A stretch of DNA of 64,000 nucleotides from Sulfobacillus thermotolerans (GTDB lineage Bacteria > Bacillota > Sulfobacillia > Sulfobacillales > Sulfobacillaceae): positions 1,860,001 to 1,924,000 of the forward strand of contig CP019454.1 in NCBI GenBank assembly GCA_002951815.1, read 5' to 3'. Shown piece by piece: positions 27,130 through 34,208 of the stretch (its first letter is position 1; every line of letters starts with the position of its first letter). Both the position numbers and the translations under genes were made by a program. A model generated the notes under the pieces. The model saw nothing but the letters and a program-made list of their open reading frames with translations, ran no database searches and had not been told where the DNA came from.

Positions 27130-27315
27130 ATGAGATCTAATACCACACCATCTTTGAGATGGCTAAAAGCGATGGGCATCATCAGTGTCATCGGTGTCTT
27201 TGCTGTGAACGCTGCAGGCTTTATCGATCATGATACGCATTCAGGCCAGGGATGCGGCGCGGATTGGCCATTGTGCCACGGCGCGGTGGTCCCTCGTTTT
27301 GATAAAATACGCTAA
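27130..27315 (+). pseudogene. ctaA: N-terminal stub of a heme A synthase (CtaA/COX15)
   Basis: 61-codon frame. Its first hydrophobic helix and following loop (SLRWLKAMGIISVIGVFAVN, then GQGCGADWPLCHGAVVP) match the N-terminus of heme A synthases, including the GCG-DWPLC-G motif. A full CtaA is several times longer; here the frame stops after residue 61, right before a good terminator. The rest of the gene is absent from the window. It is best read as a deletion remnant, though a stable small membrane peptide cannot be excluded. Confidence 0.6.
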
Positions 27316-27318
27316 AGA

Positions 27319-27357
27319 CCAAAGCCGCCCCGGTGACAGGAATCCGGAGCGGTTTTT
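27319..27357 (+). terminator. Hairpin terminator after the ctaA stub
   Basis: Stem AAGCCGCCCCGG / CCGGAGCGGTTT with one mismatch and a ten-base loop, followed by TTAGTTG. The retained terminator suggests an internal deletion of the parent gene. Confidence 0.65.
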
Positions 27358-27376
27358 AGTTGAAGGCCAATGCGTC

Positions 27377-28192
27377 CTATTCCAAAGGAAGGTCCTCAGC
27401 AATGGCATGAATATGAATGCCTTTCTTTTTGGCGTGTGCTACAGACCAATGGTAGATGGCTGTTCCTACGAGAATGGCAACGACGGCTTGAAAGGCAGGC
27501 TGGAAGACTACGGGGGTTTTCGGTACGATGAGGACGCTGCTAATTAACAGGGCTGCAATAATAATTCCTAAGACAGCGGCGATAACGACTGCCCAACCAT
27601 GGGCAATCGGTTCTCGCCAATGGCTGTGGCGAAAATGCGATCCCCACCTTAGGTTTAGCACGCCAATGCCGAGCAGGGCTAAGACCAATAAGATCGCAAT
27701 GGACCGAAATGTCACGCCGATCGACCATCCGACGAGCGCCGACTGTATTAAAGATAAGGTGCCGATCACGGCGCTGAGAAATAGAGCAGCCGACGGAGTG
27801 TGCCATTTCGATGTTTTGGCAAACAGGGCCGGAAACAAATGGTCTTGGGCCCATGCAAAGACGAGACGAGATGTGCCCATCATTTGTGGAGCGAGGGTTT
27901 TGCCAACAATGAGGGCGACTAATAGATTAAGAGCGGCGGCAAGGCTTGGAGATCCTAAGAGTCCTACCAGTCCTGGGGTGGTTGCGTACGCTGTATCGCC
28001 GTGATGAATTAATGTGACGACGCCCCACCAGGGAGCCGCGTGGAAAATGGCCAGGGATACCAGAGAAAACAACACGATTGCCGAAAGCCATCCCCAAAAA
28101 ATTCCGAGGGGAATGGAACGCGTGCTGTCTTTGGCTTCTCCGCCTAAAAACGGCGCCGCAGAGATTCCTCCGTAAGCAAAAATGAAGAGGGT
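27377..28192 (-). pseudogene. 5'-truncated amino-acid/polyamine permease (APC family)
   Basis: The frame encodes the C-terminal half of an APC-superfamily carrier: LFIFAYGGISAAPFLGGEAK (the conserved helix-6 motif followed by GGEAKDSTRSIP), then about six further spans, ending in a Lys/His-rich tail. A TAA lies directly upstream in frame at 28195-28193, and no ATG or ribosome site precedes the homologous part. The N-terminal half (about five helices) is missing, so this is a gene remnant. The break lies 20 bp from the terminator hairpin of the next gene, which marks a rearrangement boundary. Confidence 0.7.
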
Positions 28193-28213
28193 TTATGTCT
28201 CGTAACGTTTGTT

Positions 28214-28261
28214 AATAAGCACAAAGGGCAGGCTGTTCAGGGCCTGCCCTTTGTGTTTATT
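28214..28261. terminator. Long hairpin terminator of the hydroxylase transcript
   Basis: 20-bp stem AATAAGCACAAAGGGCAGGC / GCCTGCCCTTTGTGTTTATT with one G-T type mismatch and an eight-base loop. It starts at the stop codon of the small minus-strand gene. A/T arms provide a T-tract in either direction. Confidence 0.8.
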
Positions 28262-28493
28262 ATTCGTCTTTTGCAGTGGAAGCAAGGGATTGGGCTAACC
28301 AGTTATGGTATTCATGCAGCAAGTGTGTACTGAGAATCATAGCGGCGTCAAGAATCACGGGACTCAAGGTTTCCGGTGATTCTTGACCACTGGCTAGGCG
28401 GTCGGTCAGCATTTTTAAGGCGTTGTCATAAACCTTACCTAATCGGTCTGGATTCAATTGCGAGTAAAACACGGTGAATTCCGGCAGTGTCAT
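28260..28493 (-). CDS. Small uncharacterised protein downstream of the aromatic hydroxylase
   Basis: 77 residues, MTLPEFTVFYSQLNPDRLGK at the N-terminus, soluble, helical, no known motif. The open frame continues upstream in the hydroxylase region, but ATG 28493 has GAGGG six bases before it and begins 17 bp after the hydroxylase stop, so it is the credible start. Co-transcribed with the flavin hydroxylase. It could be a small accessory or structural subunit; I do not recognise the family. Confidence 0.55.
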   Translation of the reverse strand: MTLPEFTVFYSQLNPDRLGKVYDNALKMLTDRLASGQESPETLSPVILDAAMILSTHLLHEYHNWLAQSLASTAKDE

Positions 28494-28509
28494 TAGCAAC
28501 CCTCTTCTC

Positions 28510-29730
28510 TTAATATTTGGTGGTAGCGGATGGACCGGAGCGCGGTCCATATGGCCCTTCATCAAGCCAGCGCCCGAGTGCAGGCCACGCAGGAGACAAA
28601 GCAGCAGCGACATAACGTTTGGCTTGCATGCCGCTCGATGCGCCTTGGATGTGTTCGAGGGCGATGCCGGCTGCGTTCCGGTTGTAAATCGCGGCGTGGT
28701 GGCGTTGCTCGGCAAAATGAGCAATAGCCTCTTGCGCTGCGGAGGACGACTTGGCGTTCAGCGCTTGGTGAATGGCTTGCGCAGCGGTTACGGCATCGGG
28801 GACGCCGGAATTAAATCCGCGGGCACCGAAGGGCGCGAACAGGTGGGCGGCTTCGCCAACGAGCAGGACACGGTACAAAGAATCAGTGAAGGAATTCGCG
28901 ACAACTTGAAGGAATTGATAGGTCGATACCCACGTAATGCGGTCCGCATATTTCTTATCCATAACAAGTGGAAGCCAACGTCGTACCGCGTCGAGACCAG
29001 CAAAGTCCTCGACGACGTCACTGTCCTTTAATTGAAGATCGATGCGCCAACCGCCCGCAAAAGGCACGAACAAGACATTGCGTCCATCCATTTGCGGGTG
29101 GTTGTAATGGAACACGCGTTCTAGCGGTAGGGGATCATCGGGGTCTTCAGAAACATCGACGACAATAAAGGTATTGGCAGAGCGTGTGCCTTCCATATCG
29201 ATATGAGCAGCATGACGCACAGTGGAATGGGCTCCGTCAGCGCCGATGACATAGGACGTGGTATAAGTGTGGCCATTGCGGGTTTTCACCACAACGCCGG
29301 TGGGCTCGATCTGTAATGTCTCAACAGGACTGGACCACACAAATTCAACCCCTTGCTCCAAGCACGCTTGATATAAAAATTGCTCGATTTGTACTTGGGG
29401 CAAGCTGGTAAACGGGGGAAGAGTATCGGGGGAAGGGGATGGATACGTTTTGGTGTATACTTCTTGCCCTTCAAACCACGTGCGCTTAACCGGCCAAACC
29501 ACTCCATGTTGTGCCATGGTCTTCCCCAACGAGGGGGCGATGTCTTCGAGTAATTGCAGTGTGGCCTTATGCAGAAAAATGGCACGGCTACCGGGACGTA
29601 GGCGGTCTTGAGATTCCGCTTCTAAGACCATGACCGGAATATTTTCATGACGCAAAGCTAAGGCGGCCGTCATGCCTACAGGACCAGCGCCGACGACAAT
29701 GGCGGGAAATGCGATATCTTGTAAACTCAC
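28510..29730 (-). CDS. FAD-dependent aromatic hydroxylase (salicylate/hydroxybenzoate or aryl-CoA hydroxylase type)
   Basis: 406-residue class A flavoprotein monooxygenase using NAD(P)H and O2. The N-terminal dinucleotide-binding motif is VVGAGPVGMTAALAL; the DG motif is GADGAHSTVRHAA; the second FAD motif is VLLVGEAAHLFAPFGARGFN, where the usual GD is GE. The GTG start has AGGAGG seven bases upstream. Its neighbours are a hot-dog thioesterase, an FAH hydrolase, a CoA ligase and a gentisate-dioxygenase-like protein. This context suggests ring hydroxylation to gentisate or gentisyl-CoA; the direct substrate (salicylyl-CoA, 3-hydroxybenzoyl-CoA or the free acid) is inference. Confidence 0.78.
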   Translation of the reverse strand: MSLQDIAFPAIVVGAGPVGMTAALALRHENIPVMVLEAESQDRLRPGSRAIFLHKATLQLLEDIAPSLGKTMAQHGVVWPVKRTWFEGQEVYTKTYPSPSPDTLPPFTSLPQVQIEQFLYQACLEQGVEFVWSSPVETLQIEPTGVVVKTRNGHTYTTSYVIGADGAHSTVRHAAHIDMEGTRSANTFIVVDVSEDPDDPLPLERVFHYNHPQMDGRNVLFVPFAGGWRIDLQLKDSDVVEDFAGLDAVRRWLPLVMDKKYADRITWVSTYQFLQVVANSFTDSLYRVLLVGEAAHLFAPFGARGFNSGVPDAVTAAQAIHQALNAKSSSAAQEAIAHFAEQRHHAAIYNRNAAGIALEHIQGASSGMQAKRYVAAALSPAWPALGRWLDEGPYGPRSGPSATTKY

Positions 29731-29975
29731 CGGTTGACCTCCTAGGATGATGAATTGTGACGGACAAAATCAATGCTCTAGCATGCTGCATGGGCCCAAT
29801 CCATTATGCAGGGCACCATGTTGTTTCGCCATGGAGCGCAAGTTCGTGGTTATCATGACAATTTAGATTGTCTTCAAGAAAAAGTATAATATATAATATA
29901 GAAGATGTCGCGCCTTGCATATTAATCTGACGAATAAAGAATCCTGGATGTATTTCTGAGCAAGGAGAGGTAGCC
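29731..29975. promoter_or_regulatory. Divergent promoter region with AT-rich dyad
   Basis: Shared control region of the hydroxylase (minus) and thioesterase (plus) genes. An AT-only stretch, TATAATATATAATATA, lies at about 29885-29900. Similar palindromic AT blocks occur at 33820-33840 and 34036-34051 beside the other genes of the same pathway, so it may be an operator for a common regulator. Confidence 0.45.
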
Positions 29976-30446
29976 ATGATAGAAGACCGTATGGAGCAGG
30001 ACGATGAACCAACACCAGGGCAGGATATCTGGCGCACTACGGTAGCATGGGGGGATACCGACGCGGCGGGTTTCGTATTTTATCCGAATTATTTTGCCTG
30101 GTTTGATGAAGCAACTCATCACTTTATCGGATCTTTAGCACAGAGTAGCCCCCAGTGGTTTACGGTGGAGCGTATTGGTTTTCCTTTGCTCGAGGCCTCT
30201 ATTCAATTTTTTGCTCCGTTGCATTTTGGCGATCCTATTGAAGTGTCGACGACGGTGGAGCACGTCGGTAATAAGTCTATGACATTGTTACACGATATTG
30301 TCTGTCGTGGTCAACGTATTGCGCATGGCCGTGAAAAACGGGCGTGGGTAACATTTAAAGATGTAGAAACTCCCGTGGCGATTCCTATTCCGGAGACAGT
30401 TCGCCCCGAATTGTTGCGCCGATTAGTATCTCAGCAGTCATCGTAG
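29976..30446 (+). CDS. Acyl-CoA thioesterase of the 4-hydroxybenzoyl-CoA thioesterase family
   Basis: 156-residue hot-dog-fold thioesterase. The catalytic signature WGDTDAAGFVFYPNYFAWFD is complete, with the Asp of DTDAAG as the usual catalytic residue; FPLLEASIQFFAPLHFGDPI is the second conserved strand region. The start has AAGGAGAGG upstream. It is 15 bp before the FAH hydrolase gene. In this cluster it would release free gentisate (or another hydroxybenzoate) from its CoA ester after ring hydroxylation. Confidence 0.82.
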   Translation: MIEDRMEQDDEPTPGQDIWRTTVAWGDTDAAGFVFYPNYFAWFDEATHHFIGSLAQSSPQWFTVERIGFPLLEASIQFFAPLHFGDPIEVSTTVEHVGNKSMTLLHDIVCRGQRIAHGREKRAWVTFKDVETPVAIPIPETVRPELLRRLVSQQSS

Positions 30447-30461
30447 TCAGGAGGAAACCGA

Positions 30462-31385
30462 ATGAAGTTAGCCGTATTTGATGAAGCGCGAGTTGGCCTT
30501 ATTGTCGATCACAGCGTGGTTGATATTACCGATTGGGTTCCGGATTGGTCACCTCGTTGGCCGTATGCTTGGATGCTCCCCTTTATTGCTCAGTTTGACG
30601 CGAAACGTGCGCAGTGGGAAGATTTAGCAGCCAATGGCCCACGGCAGCCGCTCGACAAGGTGCATTTACGCGCGCCTGTGCCCATGCCCTCGAAAATTAT
30701 TGCTGCCCCCGTAAACTACGTATTGCATCAGCAAGAGATGGGGGGGGCCAAAGGCGTATACGCCGGCACACAAGTCAAAACCATTGAAGATTACGGCTTA
30801 TTTCTGAAGCCTTCCTCATCTATTGCAGGGCCGGATGAGACCATCACGCTTCCCTTTGCCGAACGGCGAACGGATCACGAGGCGGAAGTCGGTGTCATCA
30901 TCGGTCGTCAAGTGCGAAACATTACAGAAGACGAGGCAGAACAAGCGATTTTTGGATTTACGGGATTGCTCGATCTGTCCGTGCGCGGGCCTGAAGATCG
31001 CCCGTATCGTAAAGGGTTTGACGGGTTTTGTCCGATTGGGCCGTGGATTGTTACCAAAGATGAAATGCCGGATATCAACCACATGACCTTTCGATTATGG
31101 GTTAATGGGGCGTTGCGGCAAGAAGGCTGCACCCAAGACATGATTTATTCCATCCGGCGATTAATCTCGTTGGCCTCGTATCAAACGACCTTATTCCCTG
31201 GCGACATTATTGCCTCGGGAACGCCGCAAGGCGTGGGGGAAGTCAAGCCTGGCGACGAGATGCATTTGCAAGTGGATGGGATTGGGGATTTAATCGTGCG
31301 GGTGTCAAAGATGACAGCCACTCCACCAAAAAATATGGGGGACTGGTTCAACAAATTTACCGTGGCCCGCACTGTGACCGCATAA
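30462..31385 (+). CDS. Fumarylacetoacetate hydrolase-family protein (likely fumaryl/maleylpyruvate hydrolase)
   Basis: 307 residues. The C-terminal FAH fold (about 75-290) contains the metal-ligand region RRTDHEAEVGVIIGRQ, and FGFTGLLDLSVRG, and ends with SGTPQGVGEVKPGDEM, which are all conserved in this family. The N-terminal 70 residues are the small extra domain often present. A strong ribosome site (TCAGGAGG) precedes the start. With a gentisate-dioxygenase-like enzyme nearby, hydrolysis of maleylpyruvate or fumarylpyruvate to pyruvate plus a C4 acid is the likely job. No maleylpyruvate isomerase was seen in the window. Confidence 0.82.
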   Translation: MKLAVFDEARVGLIVDHSVVDITDWVPDWSPRWPYAWMLPFIAQFDAKRAQWEDLAANGPRQPLDKVHLRAPVPMPSKIIAAPVNYVLHQQEMGGAKGVYAGTQVKTIEDYGLFLKPSSSIAGPDETITLPFAERRTDHEAEVGVIIGRQVRNITEDEAEQAIFGFTGLLDLSVRGPEDRPYRKGFDGFCPIGPWIVTKDEMPDINHMTFRLWVNGALRQEGCTQDMIYSIRRLISLASYQTTLFPGDIIASGTPQGVGEVKPGDEMHLQVDGIGDLIVRVSKMTATPPKNMGDWFNKFTVARTVTA

Positions 31386-31403
31386 ATTGTTTTTGCTAAT
31401 AAC

Positions 31404-31435
31404 AAGCCGAGTGAGAATATATTCTCACTCGGCTT
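31404..31435 (+). terminator. Perfect hairpin terminator, probable group II intron target
   Basis: Perfect 15-bp stem AAGCCGAGTGAGAAT / ATTCTCACTCGGCTT with a two-base loop, ending the thioesterase-FAH transcript. The group II intron sequence starts five bases later, as seen for introns that insert behind terminators. Confidence 0.8.
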
Positions 31436-31832
31436 ATCGGTGCGCCCGGCATGGGTGTGTGCTTTAGGGTGAAAGTCCCAAAGGGGGGATGACCGTTCCA
31501 ACCATAGCTTAAGGGTGCTCGTCACGAGGCGAGATCTGAAGGAAGCCGGTCGCAAACCTCCGGCCGGACGAACAGGAAGGGTATCCGAGGCGGGGCGCGT
31601 GGGGTGTATTCGCTGAACAGAACGAAGCCCAATACGGTCAAGCGCGCGTCACGTAAATGCACCTGGTAGATGGAGGGACCGTACACGTTCTTAGCCGAGG
31701 AGGTCTCTCGCGGTACCGCTAAAGCGGACAGGCGCACCGCAAGGTGCGCGTTACGGGAGAGAAGTCTAGGCCCGCGCGGGCTGCAGAACCGAACATGATC
31801 AGAAAGTGGTGCAGCTTATGAATTCGTGGGAC

Positions 31833-31952
31833 TCACGACGGCAGCCGACTACCTAAGGTCTTACTGGGAATGCCCAATTCGCGTGCCACTTTTTTGTGTT
31901 GTGTCACCGCCAGTTGAACCGATTGTTCTTTAAACGTTCGATCATATGGATT
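31833..31952 (-). pseudogene. Fragment of an IS3-type transposase OrfA
   Basis: About 39 codons reading PYDRTFKEQSVQLAVTQHKK then VARELGIPSKTLGS, which match the N-terminal helix-turn-helix of IS3-family OrfA proteins (RTFKEQAVQL, VARELGIP-KTL). It stops at 31833, and upstream the frame runs into unrelated sequence. It lies inside the group II intron shell. Confidence 0.6.
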
Positions 31953-32106
31953 GGCCGTCGGATACCTGCTCAACCTGACCGTCGGGGATGTGCGCGAAAC
32001 GCCCACAAAGTGGCGGGAGCGCATTCAGATTACCGAACAGAAGACCGGGAAGACGAAAGACTTTCCGATGAGTGCGTCCGCGAAGAAAGCGTTGGGACCA
32101 CCGTGA
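31948..32106 (+). pseudogene. Fragment of a tyrosine recombinase/phage integrase
   Basis: 52 codons without a start, reading GLAVGYLLNLTVGDVRE and then ITEQKTGKTKDFPMSASAKK. This matches the core of XerC/phage-type integrases around the first catalytic arginine (G-LR-SELLNL-VGDV ... I-E-KTGK-R--P). The arginine position is Ala here. No other part of the recombinase is present. Confidence 0.55.
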
Positions 32107-32194
32107 TCCACACAAAACCAGATACTGTGTTTAAGTATTTTAGAAAATCCTGACAGAGAGGGAACCCTATGTCTCACAACCACTCAGCGCTGAA

Positions 32195-32228
32195 GAGCTC
32201 AGTGAGGGAAACCCGCACGCTGGGTTCC
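32195..32228 (+). ncRNA. Group II intron domain V
   Basis: 34-base hairpin from GAGCTCAG to CTGGGTTC with the distal GGGAAACCC-like stem-loop, followed by GTGGGGGTTGGGCTACTCC and a GTAGCCC partner (domain VI-like) and CTACCC. This is the catalytic core segment of the decayed intron. Confidence 0.65.
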
Positions 32229-32341
32229 GTGGGGGTTGGGCTACTCCAAGTGAGTAGCCCTTCTACCCGGCGGCGCGGGTTAGTCACCCGCCGCTACTCG
32301 AATTTTGACCTCAATCAAGGTAGGGTTTACGGACAGAAAAG

Positions 32342-33772
32342 TTACGGGGAAATTTCCTCTAGCTGGCGCCCGCGGGTTTTGACCCCGAATTGGGCAATGA
32401 TGGCGCCTACGGCTAAAAATGCTCCCGTCATCAAAAATGCGGACATCACACTCATGTGTAAGGCTAGTGGTGCAATCACCATCAAGCCAACACCGCCGCC
32501 TAAATGGCCAATGCCATCCACCAAAGCAAATCCCGTGGTGCGCGCGCGAGTGGGGTAATTTTCTGTCGACCAACTATAAGTCATGGGGACCCAGAGGTTA
32601 AAGCCAAAAAAGATCATCGAGGAACCCAGCACAGACAACACAAAATCTGATCCCGCTTCGGCAACGAAAATGCCGCCTAATATGCAAATGACGGCAGAAA
32701 TCGGCAGCCAGTATTTTCGCTCAAGCCGCTCTGCTGTGTAAAATGCGACAATCGTGGCTAAAATAAATCCGAAGGTTCCAAATGCGGCGATCAGCCCTGC
32801 TTCTGGTGGCGCGAAATGCAAGCTGACCAAAATACTGGTCATCCCCGCTGCATACGTATACACCGTCACGTAACTGATAAACCACATGGCCATGAGTAAA
32901 ATTGTCCGTTTAAGATAGAGCGGATTGGAGAAAATTGCGGAGTAGGGAATGGCAGGTTCTCCAATTGCTGGTGGCTCGACTTGTTCTGTGATAGGGGGCA
33001 AGGGTCCGCGTAAAGACGCCATGTCTTCCATGAGGGACACAACCATGCTGGCCTCATGAATTCGATTTTGGGTAATGAGCCAACGGGGCGATTCGGGAAG
33101 GCGGATACGAACAAAAATGCCCGTGACAGCAAGCAGTCCGCCAATCAAATACATGGTGCGCCAGCCATTGGTGTAATGGGCGCTAGCCATAGCAAACGGC
33201 AAGCCCAGAGGGAATGGAGTGGCAGGCGTTGTCAGCAACAAGCCTAGCCAAATGCCTAAAAATGCTCCTAACGAGGACATTATAAAAATCAAGGAGGTAT
33301 ACTTGGCCCGACCCTGTCGTGGGGCGATTTCGTTGATATACGTATTGACAATGGCCAAGTCTGCGCCGACTCCCACGCCAGTCAGAATGCGAGAGAAGAT
33401 GAATTGGTTATAGGTGGGAGAAAAAGCTGTCCATAAGGAGCCGATTCCTGTAATCATCATGGTGACAAGCAGCATATCGCGGCGCCCGATGCGGTCAGAC
33501 AAAGGGCTTAAAATTAAGGTGCCGATGACATAGCCGACAAGGTTTAAAAGAACGGGCAAACCAAGCCATGTGGACGAACTCTCCGGCGTACAACCATGGA
33601 CGAGTTGGGTGCAGGTTTGAATAAACGACACATTAATATCAAACATGTCGTAGAACGTGAACAAAAAACCCACGCCGATGACGCCAATAAATAAATAGGG
33701 CATAGACCAAACGGATAACCGTTCGAGTCGGGAGAGCACGCTGCTCGGAGAAATCGCTGTTTCAGGCTTCAT
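32342..33772 (-). CDS. MFS transporter of the sugar/aromatic-acid porter type
   Basis: 476-residue 12-span carrier. The first-half motif is ILSPLSDRIGRRDMLL, a long central loop (about residues 220-260) separates the halves, and RIRLPESPRWLI is the post-helix-6 PESPR motif of the sugar-porter and aromatic-acid:H+ symporter groups. An acidic residue lies in helix 1 (YDMFDINV), as in aromatic-acid carriers. AGAGGTG precedes the ATG. Position between the FAH hydrolase and CoA ligase genes suggests uptake of the aromatic substrate. Confidence 0.8.
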   Translation of the reverse strand: MKPETAISPSSVLSRLERLSVWSMPYLFIGVIGVGFLFTFYDMFDINVSFIQTCTQLVHGCTPESSSTWLGLPVLLNLVGYVIGTLILSPLSDRIGRRDMLLVTMMITGIGSLWTAFSPTYNQFIFSRILTGVGVGADLAIVNTYINEIAPRQGRAKYTSLIFIMSSLGAFLGIWLGLLLTTPATPFPLGLPFAMASAHYTNGWRTMYLIGGLLAVTGIFVRIRLPESPRWLITQNRIHEASMVVSLMEDMASLRGPLPPITEQVEPPAIGEPAIPYSAIFSNPLYLKRTILLMAMWFISYVTVYTYAAGMTSILVSLHFAPPEAGLIAAFGTFGFILATIVAFYTAERLERKYWLPISAVICILGGIFVAEAGSDFVLSVLGSSMIFFGFNLWVPMTYSWSTENYPTRARTTGFALVDGIGHLGGGVGLMVIAPLALHMSVMSAFLMTGAFLAVGAIIAQFGVKTRGRQLEEISP

Positions 33773-34208
33773 AAATTCACCTCTGTTTGTCAGAAAATAG
33801 AGATAAGGAGGATATGCGCATATATAATATATTATATTAAAGAGGGCTTCAATAAAAATGATGCCAATAGCAAGGTTTTATTTGTGAGTAGCCTTGTGTG
33901 AGGGGTCAATGAGGGGGAGGCCTTAATATTGCGAGAATAATAGCACGATAGTAAGAACTTGGCCTAGGAGGCTTTGGAATATTTACGAGGTTTGGAGTCT
34001 TGCGGCAGGGGCTTTGGTTGGCTAGAATGAATAATACATTATATATAATGTTTTCCGCTAAATTTTAATTACCGCAATCGCTCACGCGCAACGTGCAGCG
34101 GATCTCAAAGAAGGGAGGATGCCTGGCTATGTAGTTCGTCTTGAGCATGTAGACGGCTACAACCCTGGGGCAACACGATTTGTAGGATGGCCCCAAGGAC
34201 TCAGCTAG
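33773..34208. promoter_or_regulatory. Divergent regulatory region with two AT-rich palindromes
   Basis: 436 bp between the MFS and CoA ligase genes. It contains TATAATATATTATA (about 33823-33836, perfect palindrome) near the MFS start and ACATTATATATAATGT (34036-34051, perfect 16-bp palindrome) nearer the ligase gene. Both resemble the AT block at 29885. A small open frame (34119-34208) precedes the ligase start. Confidence 0.5.
34119..34208 (+). CDS. Possible 29-residue leader peptide or cupin-gene remnant
   Basis: ATG directly after AAGGGAGG, 29 codons, with its stop TAG abutting the GTG start of the CoA ligase. The peptide begins MPGYVVRLEHVDGYNPGATR, which resembles the opening of small cupin proteins found in aromatic-degradation clusters. 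It may be a remnant or a translationally coupled leader; the zero spacing between GGAGG and ATG is unusual. Confidence 0.35.
   Translation: MPGYVVRLEHVDGYNPGATRFVGWPQGLS

Larger units (their letters stand above)
31440..32270 (+). mobile_element. Decayed group II intron lacking its reverse transcriptase
   Basis: The 5' end GTGCGCCCGGCATGGGTG followed by TAGGGTGAAAGTCCC is a textbook bacterial group II intron start. About 380 bp of domain I-III-like RNA sequence follow. At 31818 the usual beginning of the intron-encoded protein is seen (MNSWDSRRQ) but stops after 12 codons. Foreign fragments then fill domain IV. Domain V (32195-32228) and a domain VI hairpin (about 32230-32265) close the element. 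At about 830 bp it is less than half the usual size. The exact 3' end is uncertain by several bases. Confidence 0.75.
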
